Counted from the first letter of the stretch, positions 53,204-63,174 are shown. The stretch is 64,000 bases of DNA from Prado023 sp963798745 (GCA_963798745.1 CAWCUF010000002.1:248001-312000), one strand, 5' to 3'. The notes: generated from the sequence alone by a model not told the origin. A program made the numbers and translations.

Positions 53204-54412
53204 ATGACTGTGCTGACCCTCACGACGCTGACGACCACTGCGCTGCCCACCCGGTGGATCGGGGCGGCCGGCCGCGCGCCGACCGCCGACCCGACCCCTG
53301 ACCCGGACCCGACCTCCACGCCAGCAGCCGAGGTCGTGGCCGATGTGTTCGACCAGGTCACCGATGCGAACTTCTGGGTCAGCGATGTGGCGCCGCGGGC
53401 GATCCGGGTGGCGGTCATCGTGATCCTGGCGATCATCGTCCGGTCGATGCTGGTCCGCGCCGTCGACCGGCTGGTGGCCAGACGAGTCCAGAAGCAGTTG
53501 GAGGCGGCGAACTCGGCGGTGTCGATCGGGGGCAGTTCGGTCATCGAGGCCGAGCGCGGGGCCCAACGTGCCCACACCCTCGGGTCGCTGTTCCACAACA
53601 TCATCAGCATCGGGGTCTACTCGGTGGCCGGGCTGCTGCTGCTGGCCGAGTTCGGGTTCAACCTCGGGCCGCTGATCGCCGGCGCCGGCATCCTCGGTGT
53701 GGCGCTGGGCTTCGGCGCCCAGTCGCTGGTGGCCGACTTCCTGTCCGGCATCTTCATCCTGATGGAGGACCAGTACAGCGTCGGGGACATCGTCGACGTG
53801 GGCGACGCGACGGGCACGGTCGAGGAGGTGCAGCTGCGCACGACCAAGCTTCGCTCCGTCGACGGGGTCCTGTGGTTCGTGCGCAACGGCGAGATCCTGC
53901 GTGTGGGCAACCTGAGCCAGGACTGGTCGCGGACCGTGCTGGACGTCGGCATCGCCTACGGGTCCGACATCGGCCTGGCCAAGGAGATCATGGAGCGGAT
54001 CGGCGAGGAGTTCGACACCGATCCGGAGTTCGGCGAGAACGTGCTCGAGACCCCGGAGGTATGGGGGGTCGAGAGCCTGTCGGCCGACAGTGTCGTGATC
54101 CGGATGGTCGTCAAGACCAAGCCCGGGCAGCAGTGGGGGGCCGCGCGCGAGCTGCGCGAGCGGATCAAGGCGGCGTTCGACGCCAACGGGATCGAGATCC
54201 CGTTCCCGCAGCGCACCGTCTGGGTGCGCACCGACGACGGCGCCGCGGGCGGCGGCGGTCCGGATCTGCCCGGTGCGGGCCCGGGTGGCAGCGCTCAGAG
54301 TGGCGCGAGCCGGGGTGGCACCGGCCGGGATGGCGCCGACCATGCTCACGCGGGTGAAGAGGATGACCGCGAGCGCGTGGCCCGGGCTGCACGCCAGGCA
54401 CCCCGACCCTAG
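53204..54412 (+). CDS. MscS-type mechanosensitive channel
   Basis: A 402-aa protein. Two or three N-terminal helices lead to the pore helix and signature GAGILGVALGFGAQSLVADF, then the beta domain GIFILMEDQYSVGDIVDV and VRNGEILRVGNLSQDW. It opens under membrane tension to release solutes during osmotic down-shock. The C-terminal roughly 60 residues are Gly-rich with repeated GAG/GGT-like steps, then charged. The ATG at 53204 has GGAAG upstream; a TTG two codons earlier is possible. The SDR gene follows after 10 bp. Confidence 0.93.
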   Translation: MTVLTLTTLTTTALPTRWIGAAGRAPTADPTPDPDPTSTPAAEVVADVFDQVTDANFWVSDVAPRAIRVAVIVILAIIVRSMLVRAVDRLVARRVQKQLEAANSAVSIGGSSVIEAERGAQRAHTLGSLFHNIISIGVYSVAGLLLLAEFGFNLGPLIAGAGILGVALGFGAQSLVADFLSGIFILMEDQYSVGDIVDVGDATGTVEEVQLRTTKLRSVDGVLWFVRNGEILRVGNLSQDWSRTVLDVGIAYGSDIGLAKEIMERIGEEFDTDPEFGENVLETPEVWGVESLSADSVVIRMVVKTKPGQQWGAARELRERIKAAFDANGIEIPFPQRTVWVRTDDGAAGGGGPDLPGAGPGGSAQSGASRGGTGRDGADHAHAGEEDDRERVARAARQAPRP

Positions 54413-54422
54413 GCTCGCAGTC

Positions 54423-55112
54423 GTGAGCGATGAACCCGGTCCGGGCACCGAACCCAGCAGTCCCGCCCCGCACGCCGTCCTGGTGGGCGTCGGACCCGGG
54501 ATGGGTGCCAGCCTGGCGCGCACGTTCGCCGAGGCCGGTTACGACCTCACCCTCGTGGCCCGCACGACGGCCAGTGTGGCACCCGTGGCCGCCGCCGTCC
54601 GCGGGGCCGGTCGCACCGCCCGCGAGGAGTTGCTCGACGTCGGTGACCTCCCTGCGCTGTCCACCGCGATTCGCCTGGCCAACGCGTGGCGGCCCATCTC
54701 GCTGCTGCACCACAACGCGTCGATGGATCCTGGCAGCCTGCTCGACGCCGACGTCGCCACCCTGCGCGCCAGCGTGGACGTCAACGCCCTGGCGGCAGTC
54801 GTCGCTGCCCAGGCCGCCCTGCCCGGGCTGATCGGCACCGGCGGGCGGGTCACCTGGACCGGCGGCGGCATCGCGCTGAGCCCCCGCGGGCAGTACGGGG
54901 TGCTGGCCCTGGGCAAGGCCGCGCTGCGGGCCGCCGGTCTGGCGCTGGCCCAGGAGCTGGCCGGGCACGGGATCGCCCTGCGCATGCTCACGGTCAACGG
55001 CTTCATCCGAGCGGGCGGCCGATTCGACCCCGACCGGATCGCCGCGGCGTTCTGGGCGTTCGCCCAGGACCCCGACGCCGACGTCGAACGCATCTACGAC
55101 GGGCGGTCCTGA
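54423..55112 (+). CDS. SDR-family protein with atypical active site
   Basis: A 229-aa protein: the cofactor motif is GVGPGMGASLARTFAEAGYD, HHNAS replaces NNAG, and WTGGGIALSP the Ser block. The active site reads YGVLALGKAALR, so Tyr and Lys are seven apart instead of four and the classical YxxxK is absent. It may bind NAD(P) without normal catalysis. GTG at 54423. It is followed two bases later by the DUF368 gene, so it is in one operon with MscS and the transporter. Confidence 0.8.
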   Translation: MSDEPGPGTEPSSPAPHAVLVGVGPGMGASLARTFAEAGYDLTLVARTTASVAPVAAAVRGAGRTAREELLDVGDLPALSTAIRLANAWRPISLLHHNASMDPGSLLDADVATLRASVDVNALAAVVAAQAALPGLIGTGGRVTWTGGGIALSPRGQYGVLALGKAALRAAGLALAQELAGHGIALRMLTVNGFIRAGGRFDPDRIAAAFWAFAQDPDADVERIYDGRS

Positions 55113-55114
55113 CC

Positions 55115-56059
55115 GTGTCGCAGGCGCCACTGCGTGAGGCCCCGGGCCACTTCCTGCGCGGAATGGCGATGGGCAGCGCCGACATCGTCCCCGGCGTGTC
55201 CGGGGGCACTGTCGCCCTGGTCCTGGCCATCTACCACCGGCTGGTCACCGCCATCCGCAACGGCTCGTCGGCCCTGGGCCGGTTCCTGCGCCTGGACCTG
55301 CGCGGCGGGATGGCCAAGCTCGGTGAGGTGGACTGGGTGCTGCTCGTGCCGCTCCTGCTGGGCATCCTGTCGGCGATCGTCCTGCTGGCCGGCACCATCG
55401 AGCACCAGCTCGAGGCGCACCCGGTCCAGATGTCCGGGCTGTTCCTGGGCCTGGTCGCCGGGTCCACCGTGGTGGCCACCGGCCTGCTCACTCACCGCGA
55501 CACCCGTGAGTGGGTGCTCATCCTCGGCGCCGGAGCGGTGTTCTTCGTGGCGCTGGGCTTCATGGCCGGTGAGTCAGGTGATCCCGGCGCAGTCGGCGCC
55601 CAGCCCCCGCTGTGGCAGTTCTTCCTCGGCGGTGCGATCGCCATCTGCGCCATGATCCTGCCGGGCGTCAGCGGCTCGTTCCTCCTGGTCACCCTCGGTA
55701 TGTATGCTCCGGTGCTCGCCGCGGTCAATGCCCGCGACCTCACCGTCCTGGTCGTCTTCGCGCTGGGCTGCGTCACTGGCCTGGCCCTGTTCAGCCAGTT
55801 CCTGCACTGGGCGCTCACCGAGCACTACGACACCGTCATGGCCGTGCTGATCGGTCTCATGCTGGGCTCCACCCGGGTGCTCTGGCCGTGGCCGAACGGC
55901 GCGGACAGCGTCGCGCTCGGTGCGCCCGACGAGGCGGTCGGGGTGACGCTCGGGTTGGCTGTGCTCGGCCTGGGCCTGGTCCTGGTCATCGACCGGATCG
56001 CCCATCGGATGGAGCACCGCAGCATCCGCGAGGAGTCAGCCGAACTGCACGCCGGCTGA
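55115..56059 (+). CDS. DUF368 polyprenyl-phosphate transporter (PopT type)
   Basis: A 314-aa polytopic membrane protein with about eight to nine helices. The DUF368 signature GSADIVPGVSGGTVALVLAI lies near residue 20, and the second related motif is ICAMILPGVSGSFLLV. Members have been shown to return undecaprenyl-phosphate-type lipid carriers across the membrane for envelope synthesis. GTG at 55115, two bases after the SDR stop. Nearby envelope genes fit this role. Confidence 0.9.
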   Translation: MSQAPLREAPGHFLRGMAMGSADIVPGVSGGTVALVLAIYHRLVTAIRNGSSALGRFLRLDLRGGMAKLGEVDWVLLVPLLLGILSAIVLLAGTIEHQLEAHPVQMSGLFLGLVAGSTVVATGLLTHRDTREWVLILGAGAVFFVALGFMAGESGDPGAVGAQPPLWQFFLGGAIAICAMILPGVSGSFLLVTLGMYAPVLAAVNARDLTVLVVFALGCVTGLALFSQFLHWALTEHYDTVMAVLIGLMLGSTRVLWPWPNGADSVALGAPDEAVGVTLGLAVLGLGLVLVIDRIAHRMEHRSIREESAELHAG

Positions 56060-56199
56060 TCGGAGCCATCCTCCCGAGGCGGTCTCGCTGCTGGCCGGGC
56101 GCTGGCGCCCCGATGCGCCGGGGCCTGCCGGGCGTAGCGTGGGGAACAGGTTCAGACCACGAGTCGGCACGGCCCGTTCGAATGGGCGCAGGAGGTTCC

Positions 56200-56718
56200 A
56201 TGAACAGGATGCGCGGGCGCGCGACGGCCCTCGGGGCGGCAGCGCTGCTGGCCGTGAGCGGTGTCGGCCTGGCCGGGTGCTCGGGCGGGGACAGCGAGGC
56301 GACCATCGTCACCGACGATGGCACCGTCAGCGTCCAGAAGGAGGACGACAAGATCGAGATCACGACCAGCGAGGGGTCGATGACCATCAATGGCGAGTCC
56401 GACGGCGAGTTGCCCGCCGGCTGGCCCGCGGAGGTTCCGGTCCCCGCAGGCGGCACGGTGCTGTCCGGTTTGGCGATGACCGGATCGGATCAGGAGGGTT
56501 GGACAGCATCGCTGTCCTACCCGGATTCCACCGCCGCCCAGGTGTCTGCCGAGGTGGCCTCGCTGCTCGGCGCGCAGGGCTTCGAGTCCGTCAGCGAGAT
56601 CGCGATGGGTCAGGGCACGATGAGCGCCCTCAGCGGCGAGGGGTTCGCGATCACCGCCCTGGTCAGCGAGGAGGACGCCGGGGCCATGCTGGTGATGACC
56701 GTCTCGGTCGAGGGCTGA
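56200..56718 (+). CDS. Hypothetical lipoprotein, 172 aa
   Basis: A lipoprotein signal peptide ends VGLAGC near residue 27, followed by an acidic domain (SVQKEDDKIEITTSEGSMTI) and a PAGWPAEVPVPAGGTVLSGL block. That block resembles small actinobacterial lipoproteins of unknown role. GGAGG precedes the ATG at 56200. It is a likely surface protein on the outer membrane face. Confidence 0.8.
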   Translation: MNRMRGRATALGAAALLAVSGVGLAGCSGGDSEATIVTDDGTVSVQKEDDKIEITTSEGSMTINGESDGELPAGWPAEVPVPAGGTVLSGLAMTGSDQEGWTASLSYPDSTAAQVSAEVASLLGAQGFESVSEIAMGQGTMSALSGEGFAITALVSEEDAGAMLVMTVSVEG

Positions 56719-56835
56719 GCGGGCGCGGGCGGGCCGCGGTCACGTGGGCAACCGCCCGGGCCCGGGTGTCGCGCGGATGCGGGTGGCCAGCGATCCGAGC
56801 TAGCCTCAACCAAGCCACCGGACAGGAGCCAGACC

Positions 56836-58395
56836 GTGACCCAGCCCAGTGACCCCCAACAGCGCAGCGATCATCAGCCCGGGGACCCCCAGCCCAGTGA
56901 CGTCGAGCCCGGGGACGCACAGCTCGGGGACCCCCCGCCCGGTGCCGTCCAGGCCAGCGACAGCCAGCCCGGTGACGCACAGCCCGATCCCGGTCGGCAT
57001 CGCGTCGTCATCATCGGATCGGGGTTCGGCGGGCTGTTCGCTGCCCAGGCGTTGAAGAAGACCGACTGCGACGTCACGCTGATCTCCCGGACCACCAGCC
57101 ACCTGTTCCAGCCGCTGCTCTACCAGGTGGCCACCGGCATCCTGTCCATGGGCGAGATCGCCCCGGCCACCCGGGAGATCCTGCGGCGCCAGGACAACGC
57201 CACCGTCCTGCTCGGCGAGGTGACCGACATCGACCTCGATGCGCGCACAGTCACCTCGCAAGCGGCACCGGGTCCACTGAGCACCGGGTACGACAGCCTG
57301 ATCGTGGCCGCCGGCGCCGGCCAGTCCTACTTCGGCAATGACCACTTCGCCGCGTTCGCCCCGGGCATGAAGAGCGTCGACGACGCCCTGGAGCTGCGCG
57401 GGCGGATCTTCGGGTCCTTCGAGTTGGCAGAACGGGCCACCGACCCCGAGGAGGTCCGACGGTTCCTGACCTTCGTGGTGATCGGGGCGGGGCCCACCGG
57501 GGTGGAGATGGTCGGCCAGATCGCGGAGCTCTGCCACCGCGCCATCCACAAGGACTTCCGCCGCATCGACACCACGTCGGCGCGGATCGTGCTCCTCGAC
57601 GCCGCGCCCGCGGTCCTGGCCCCGTTCGGCCCGAAGCTCTCCGAGCAGGCCCGGCAGATCCTGGTCAAGGCCGGCGTGGAAGTCCTGCTCGGGGCCAAGG
57701 TCGTGGGCCTGGACGCCCACGGGGTCACCTACGAGTCGGCCGACGGCCAGCAGACCGTGATCCCGGCGGCCTGCAAGGTGTGGGCCGCCGGAGTGGCAGC
57801 CTCCCCGTTGGGGGCACTGCTCGCCGAACGCAGCGGTGCCGGGATCGACCGGGCCGGTCGGGTCCAGGTCAATCCGGACCTCACCCTGCCCGGGCACCCC
57901 GACGTGTTCGTCGTCGGCGACATGATCGCCCTGGACAACCTGCCCGGCGTCGCCCAGGTGGCCATCCAGGGCGGTCGGCACAGCGCGGCCACGATCCGGG
58001 CCCGCCTCGCGGGCCGGGACGAACCCGGGCGGTTCACGTACAAGGACAAGGGCAGCATGGCCACGATCACCCGGTTCAGCGCGGTGACGAGCATCGGGCG
58101 GATCAAGATCTCCGGGTTCATCGCCTGGGTGCTCTGGCTCGTGGTGCACCTGATGTACATCGTCGGCTTCAAGAACCGACTGACCACGCTGGTGCACTGG
58201 GCGGTGAGCTTCCTCGGGCGCAACCGGATGGAACGGGTCACCAGCGCCCAGCAGGTCGCCGCGCGCACCCGCCTGAGCTCGATCCCGGACGCCGTACCGC
58301 TGTGGCCGGGTGCGGTCGGGGAGGGCGCGGGGCCAGCCGTGGGGACTCCCGCCACCCCGGCCGTGGACCAGGACCGGGATCCCGCGACGCAGTGA
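56836..58395 (+). CDS. ndh: Type II NADH:quinone dehydrogenase
   Basis: A 519-aa flavoprotein that passes electrons from NADH to menaquinone without pumping protons. FAD motif VVIIGSGFGGLFAAQAL near residue 57, NAD motif VVIGAGPTGVEMVGQIAEL, FAD-end motif VFVVGDM and the membrane-binding tail RFSAVTSIGRIKISGF with GFIAWVLWLVVHLMYIVG. The first roughly 50 residues are an unusual Pro/Asp/Gln-rich repeat (GDPQPSD, PGDAQLGDP), not part of the family and probably disordered. The GTG at 56836 follows CAGGAG. An internal start near residue 50 would also give a full enzyme. Confidence 0.93.
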   Translation: MTQPSDPQQRSDHQPGDPQPSDVEPGDAQLGDPPPGAVQASDSQPGDAQPDPGRHRVVIIGSGFGGLFAAQALKKTDCDVTLISRTTSHLFQPLLYQVATGILSMGEIAPATREILRRQDNATVLLGEVTDIDLDARTVTSQAAPGPLSTGYDSLIVAAGAGQSYFGNDHFAAFAPGMKSVDDALELRGRIFGSFELAERATDPEEVRRFLTFVVIGAGPTGVEMVGQIAELCHRAIHKDFRRIDTTSARIVLLDAAPAVLAPFGPKLSEQARQILVKAGVEVLLGAKVVGLDAHGVTYESADGQQTVIPAACKVWAAGVAASPLGALLAERSGAGIDRAGRVQVNPDLTLPGHPDVFVVGDMIALDNLPGVAQVAIQGGRHSAATIRARLAGRDEPGRFTYKDKGSMATITRFSAVTSIGRIKISGFIAWVLWLVVHLMYIVGFKNRLTTLVHWAVSFLGRNRMERVTSAQQVAARTRLSSIPDAVPLWPGAVGEGAGPAVGTPATPAVDQDRDPATQ

Positions 58396-58479
58396 TGAAC
58401 GACCGGTGAACGGCAGCTGACCCCTGGGTGACCGCTCATCGGGTCATGAGCACCGGGACAGGGCTAGCCTGCGACGGTC

Positions 58480-60423
58480 ATGGCAGCCCGCGCGCAGAAG
58501 GCGCAGTACCTGCGTGAGCAGCCCCGCGAGTGGCTGCCCGCGCGTCGGTGGCTGCCCCGCTACCAGCGCAGGTGGCTCAAGGGCGACCTGATCGCCGGGG
58601 CGGTCGTGGCTGCCCTGGCCATCCCGCAGTCCCTGGGCTACGCCACGATCGCCGGCCTGCCGGTCCAGGTCGGGCTCTACTCGCTGCCGACCGTGCTGGT
58701 CTGCTATGCCCTGCTGGGCACCTCCCGGCTGCTCATCGTCGGCCCGGTCTCCACGGTGGCGGTGCTGACCGGGTCGCTGATCCGCGGCTTCCCGCACGAC
58801 ACCCCGGAACAGGCCATCGCCATCGGCGCGGGCATGGCGGTGGCAGCCGGGTTGCTGCTGATGGTGGCCAGCGTGCTGCGGATCGGCTGGTTGGCCGAGT
58901 TCCTGTCCAAGCCGATCGTGACCGGCTTCGTGCTCGGCCTGACGATCCTGGTGATCATCGGTGAGCTGCCCAACATCCTGGGCATCCCGGTGCCGGCGGG
59001 TTCGGTGCGCGATCGCATCCAGGACCTCGCCACGGGCGTGGGGCAGACCCAGTCGCTGACCCTGCTGGTCGGCGTCGTGGCCCTGGCCCTGATGTTCGGC
59101 GGCACCCGGTTGGCCCCGAAGGTGCCGTGGGCCCTGGTCGTGCTCGTGCTCGGGCTGGCCGTCTCCGATCTGGTCGACCTGGCCGCGCACGGCGTCGCGG
59201 TGGTCGGTGCGGTGCCGCAGGGCCTGCCCACTCCGTCGATCCCCGACGTGCCGGTCAGCGAGTTGGTCGCCCTGTTCGTGGCCGGCGGGGCGATCGCGTT
59301 CGTGGGCCTGGCCGAGGGCTTGAGCGCCGCGCGGCTGTTCGCCACCAAGGCGGGTGGGCGGATCGACGCCAACCAGGAGCTGTTGGCCGTCGGGGTCGGC
59401 AACCTCAGCTCGGGCCTGGTCGGCGGGTTCGGGGTGGCTGGCAGCCTGTCGAAGACGGCCGCCGCCGACCGGTCCAACGGCCGCACCCAGGTCGCGGGAC
59501 TGACCACCGCGGTCCTGGCCCTGGCCACCATCGTGGTGCTGGCCCCGGCCCTGTCCGCCCTGCCCAAGGCGGTGCTGTCGGCCATCGTGATCCATGCGGT
59601 CTGGGGCCTGATGGACTTCACGGCGATGCGTCGCTACGCCTACCTGCGGCGCAACGACATCGTGGCCGCCAGCGCCGCGGCGGTCGGGGTGCTGTGGCTC
59701 GGTCCGCTCAACGGCCTGCTGCTGGCGATCGCCCTGTCGGTGTTCGGCCTGGTCTACCGCTCCAGCCGGGTCGACGTGGAGGTCATGGGTCGGGTCCCGG
59801 GCGAGAAGGCGGCCTGGGGCGGGATGCGCAACCACCCCGAGCGCCGGCAGAGCGACGGGATCCTGGTGCTGCGCGTCGACGTGCCGCTGTTCTGGGTAAA
59901 CGCCTCGACGGTCAAGGAGTCCGTGCTGGCGCGGGTGGATGCCGTCGGGGACTTCGCCGACGAGCCGATCGTGGCCGTCGTGCTCGACATCGAGGGCACC
60001 AACCAGATCGACACCACCACCGTGGACATGCTCGACGCGCTGCTGGCCGACCTGCGCACCCGGTGCATCGACCTCTACCTGGTGCGGGTCATGTACTCGG
60101 TGCGGATCATCCTGCGCAATGCCGGCTTCGTGGCCAAGGTCGGCGAGGACCACATGTGGCACTCGATCAGCCAGGGCGTGCGCGAGGCGCGCATCCACTA
60201 CGGGCTCAAGGATGGCGTCGTCGACGGCGTCGGTGGCTACGACACCCCTGCCGAGGACCACGAGGAGCGGATCGTGCCCCGTTACTTCGAGGACGCCGGC
60301 GCGGATGGGGCCTCCGGCGCGGATGGGGCCTCCGGCGAGGACGTGGACTCCGGGGGTGCGTCGGTGTCGCACGTGGCTCCGGGCCCCGACGCGGGTGCGG
60401 ATCAAGAGCCGCCCACCGCGTGA
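58480..60423 (+). CDS. SulP-family anion permease with STAS domain
   Basis: A 647-aa membrane protein. About 10-12 helices begin with LKGDLIAGAVVAALAIPQSL and YATIAGLPVQVGLYSLPTVL; the C-terminal STAS domain is VAVVLDIEGTNQIDTTTVDM, with Thr in the usual Ser place. SulP proteins carry sulfate, bicarbonate or dicarboxylates. The C-terminal tail is acidic and Gly-rich with an 18-bp duplication. The ATG at 58480 lacks a strong ribosome site. It follows ndh after 84 bp on the same strand. Confidence 0.93.
   Translation: MAARAQKAQYLREQPREWLPARRWLPRYQRRWLKGDLIAGAVVAALAIPQSLGYATIAGLPVQVGLYSLPTVLVCYALLGTSRLLIVGPVSTVAVLTGSLIRGFPHDTPEQAIAIGAGMAVAAGLLLMVASVLRIGWLAEFLSKPIVTGFVLGLTILVIIGELPNILGIPVPAGSVRDRIQDLATGVGQTQSLTLLVGVVALALMFGGTRLAPKVPWALVVLVLGLAVSDLVDLAAHGVAVVGAVPQGLPTPSIPDVPVSELVALFVAGGAIAFVGLAEGLSAARLFATKAGGRIDANQELLAVGVGNLSSGLVGGFGVAGSLSKTAAADRSNGRTQVAGLTTAVLALATIVVLAPALSALPKAVLSAIVIHAVWGLMDFTAMRRYAYLRRNDIVAASAAAVGVLWLGPLNGLLLAIALSVFGLVYRSSRVDVEVMGRVPGEKAAWGGMRNHPERRQSDGILVLRVDVPLFWVNASTVKESVLARVDAVGDFADEPIVAVVLDIEGTNQIDTTTVDMLDALLADLRTRCIDLYLVRVMYSVRIILRNAGFVAKVGEDHMWHSISQGVREARIHYGLKDGVVDGVGGYDTPAEDHEERIVPRYFEDAGADGASGADGASGEDVDSGGASVSHVAPGPDAGADQEPPTA
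60301..60336. repeat. 18-bp tandem duplication in the SulP tail
   Basis: GCGGATGGGGCCTCCGGC occurs twice in direct succession, in frame, and encodes ADGASG twice. Confidence 0.9.
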
Positions 60424-60506
60424 TTCGGCCGGAGTGCCGTGGCGTGCTTCGATGGGCCGCCGGGTGCGCCCCGGTCCCGCACCCGCCCGCCCAAGGAGAG
60501 TCGTCC

Positions 60507-62228
60507 GTGCTGCCCGCCGATGCCAGTGCCCCGGTCGCCCGCGACGTCGCCGGCCGCTACATCCGACCCCTGGCCGCACGTGAACTCCGCGGCCTGGCCT
60601 GGTCGGGCTCGGACCTGCTCGCACTCGATGCCCGCACCGGTCGGCTGGCCCTCGTGGACCCGCGGACCGACGACACGCGAGTGGTCAATGACGGGCGCAC
60701 CGAGCAGTTCGTCGGAGCTTCCGGGCTGGCGCACAACGGGGGGTACCTCTGGTGGACTACCAGCGCGGGGCTGGTCCGGGCGACGTGGGACGGCGCGCAC
60801 CTGGGCGCCGGCGAACTCGTGCTCCCCGTGGCGGGCGCGAGCGCCGTGGCCGCCTGGGACCACCGGCTCTACCTCGTGCGTCATCGCACGCTCGAGCTGC
60901 GCCCGGTCGAGGACCCGGCGCAGGTGCTGGCCCAGGTCGACCTGTCCGGGATCGGGCGCAACGCGATCTGCGCCACCGCCGATGCGCTGTGGCTCACCGA
61001 CGACCTGGAGCAGACGGTCTACTGCTTGGATCGCCGCACGCTGGAGATGCGATTCATGGTCGTCACCCCGCTGGAGGGGCCCACGGCGATCGCGGCCCGC
61101 CGCGCGCCCGGTGCGCCCGCCGACGACCTGCATGTGGCCTACTACGAGCGCGAGCCCTACCTGAAGGACGACCCGTGGTCCGAACAGGTGTGGGCCCTGC
61201 GCTACCGCGACCGGGCCCTGGTCGGCCAGTTGCACGTGCACCACGACCCCGACACCCGCCGCGCGTGGTCGACCGGGCACCGGATCCAGATGCACTACTT
61301 CGTCGAGGTCGACCCCGACGATGACGTGCCGCCGCTGGCTGACGTGCAGTGGCGGATGAGCCTGCCGATCGACTCGCCCCGGCAGCGCCTGGTAGCCGTC
61401 GAGCCGATCGGTGCGCCGTTCGAGATCGTCACCGAACCTGACTACGAGGGGCGCGCCCAGCCGGTCGCGGTGTTCCGGATACCACGGATCGACATCGGCA
61501 GCCGCATGGTCCTCGGCTGGCGGGCCACCCTGGAGGTCTTCGGGATCAAGCACCTGGTGAGTGCAGCGGATCTCGCCGACGCCCCGGAGCTGCCCGCGCC
61601 GCTGGCCGGCGCCTACCTGGTCGACGACGAGGACCTGGACCTGGACTCCCCGCAGGTCGCGGCCGCGGCTGCCGCGGGTCTGTCCGGGCTCGGCGATCGG
61701 CCCACCGCGCTGGCGGCCGCCCGCGCGTTGCGCAGCCACGCCTACGACCGGCTCGAGTACGAGATGGGCAACGCGGACTCCCCGATCGGCGTGCTGGCCC
61801 GCGGCACCGGCTCCTGCGGCGAGCACGTCGCTGTGATCCTGGCGCTCTACCGTCGGGCCGGGCTGGCCGCCCGCGTGGCCGGGCGCTACAAGTGCCCGTA
61901 CCAGCCGTGGACCACCGCGCCGCTGTACCCGGACTTCAACCACGTCTGGGTGGACCTGTACCTACCGGGCTACGGCTGGGTCCCGGTGGAGAGCAACCCT
62001 GACGGTGACGTCGTCGAGGTGGGCCCGTACCCCGACCGGTTCTTCCTCGGCCTGCCGTGGCGCCACGTCGAGGTCGGCAAGGACATCTCGTTCGAGAAGG
62101 TCACCTACGACACCGGCGACACGAGTGGGCGGCGGCGTCGGCGCATCGGGGCACGGCGGCTGAGCGTCAACCACATCCGCTTCGATGTGCTCGCCCAGAT
62201 CGCTCCGGGCCCGATGTCGAGGACCTGA
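60507..62228 (+). CDS. Transglutaminase-like protein with N-terminal propeller-like region
   Basis: A 573-aa protein. Residues about 25-250 hold short repeats (LRGLAWSGSDLLALDARTGR; YLWWTTSAGLVRATWD) like propeller blades. The transglutaminase core has the Cys in GTGSCGEHVAVILALYRRAG, the His in DFNHVWVDLYLPGYGWVPVE and the Asn/Asp in ESNPDGDVVE. It would be a protease or amide transferase. No signal peptide is seen. The GTG at 60507 is set by AAGGAGAG upstream; the longer open frame is a shadow of sulP. Confidence 0.83.
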   Translation: MLPADASAPVARDVAGRYIRPLAARELRGLAWSGSDLLALDARTGRLALVDPRTDDTRVVNDGRTEQFVGASGLAHNGGYLWWTTSAGLVRATWDGAHLGAGELVLPVAGASAVAAWDHRLYLVRHRTLELRPVEDPAQVLAQVDLSGIGRNAICATADALWLTDDLEQTVYCLDRRTLEMRFMVVTPLEGPTAIAARRAPGAPADDLHVAYYEREPYLKDDPWSEQVWALRYRDRALVGQLHVHHDPDTRRAWSTGHRIQMHYFVEVDPDDDVPPLADVQWRMSLPIDSPRQRLVAVEPIGAPFEIVTEPDYEGRAQPVAVFRIPRIDIGSRMVLGWRATLEVFGIKHLVSAADLADAPELPAPLAGAYLVDDEDLDLDSPQVAAAAAAGLSGLGDRPTALAAARALRSHAYDRLEYEMGNADSPIGVLARGTGSCGEHVAVILALYRRAGLAARVAGRYKCPYQPWTTAPLYPDFNHVWVDLYLPGYGWVPVESNPDGDVVEVGPYPDRFFLGLPWRHVEVGKDISFEKVTYDTGDTSGRRRRRIGARRLSVNHIRFDVLAQIAPGPMSRT

Positions 62229-62247
62229 GACCCAGGTGTGGTCGCGG

Positions 62248-63174
62248 TCAGTCGGTCGCGGCCGCCAGGGCGAGCTGTCCCAGGGCGATGCACCCGGCCG
62301 CCCCAGCCCGGTTGCCCAGCCCGGGCGGGACGATGTAGTCATCGATCCGCTCCAGGATCTCGGGGGCCTGGACGTAGTTGTTCAGCCGTGCGAGGGTGAG
62401 TTCCCGGATCCGCGGGAACAGGTGCAGTTGCTCCATCACACCACCACCGAGGATGATCCGCTGCGGCGAGTAGGCGCAGATCATCGTCTGGGCGGCCAGC
62501 GCGAGGTAGTGCGCCTCCAGTTCCCAGGCGGGGTGGTCCGGGGTCAGCTCGGTGGCCGGCACCTGCCAGCGGGCGCCGATCGCCGGGCCTGAGGCCAACC
62601 CCTCGAGGCAGTCCCCGTGGAAGGGGCAGACGCCGCCGAACGGATCGCTGCCGGGGTCGCGGGGGATCGCCATGTGCCCGACCTCCGGGTGGATCATCCC
62701 GTGCAGGATCCGGCCCTCGATGAGCACGCCGCCGCCGACGCCGGTGCCCACCGTCAGGTAGACCAGCGTGTCCACGTCCTGGGCAGCACCCCACAGGTGC
62801 TCGCCGAGGGCAGCCCCGTTGACATCGGTGTCGAAGCCGATCGGGATGCCGAAGGCGGCACTCAGGGGACCCACCACATCGGTGTCCGACCAGCCGGGCT
62901 TCGGGGTCTTGGTCACCCAGCCGAAGGTGGGGGAGTCCGGGTTCGGATCGCACGGACCGAACGTGCCGTAGCCGATCGCCGCGAGTTCCTCGCCATGCTC
63001 GTCCTGCCACGATCGGAAGTAGTCAATCACCTGGGCCAGGCACGGCTCGGGCGCGGTGGTCGGGAACCGGACCTCGTCGCGCAGGTCGTCGGGCCCGGTC
63101 CCCACCGTGCAGACCATCTTCGTGCCCCCGGCCTCCACCGACCCGATCAACGGTTGCGTGCTGCTCGACGCCAT
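62248..63174 (-). CDS. ROK-family sugar kinase, probable fructokinase
   Basis: A 308-aa kinase: GSVEAGGTKMVC (phosphate loop), DTDVNGAALGEHLWG with the catalytic Asp, GTGVGGGVL, and the zinc motif HMAIPRD with CPFHGDCLEGLASGPAI (His, Cys, His, Cys ligands). The CPFHGDCLEG form fits bacterial fructokinase/mannokinase-type ROK enzymes. GGGAGG precedes the ATG at 63174. It is convergent with the transglutaminase gene. Confidence 0.92.
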   Translation of the reverse strand: MASSSTQPLIGSVEAGGTKMVCTVGTGPDDLRDEVRFPTTAPEPCLAQVIDYFRSWQDEHGEELAAIGYGTFGPCDPNPDSPTFGWVTKTPKPGWSDTDVVGPLSAAFGIPIGFDTDVNGAALGEHLWGAAQDVDTLVYLTVGTGVGGGVLIEGRILHGMIHPEVGHMAIPRDPGSDPFGGVCPFHGDCLEGLASGPAIGARWQVPATELTPDHPAWELEAHYLALAAQTMICAYSPQRIILGGGVMEQLHLFPRIRELTLARLNNYVQAPEILERIDDYIVPPGLGNRAGAAGCIALGQLALAAATD

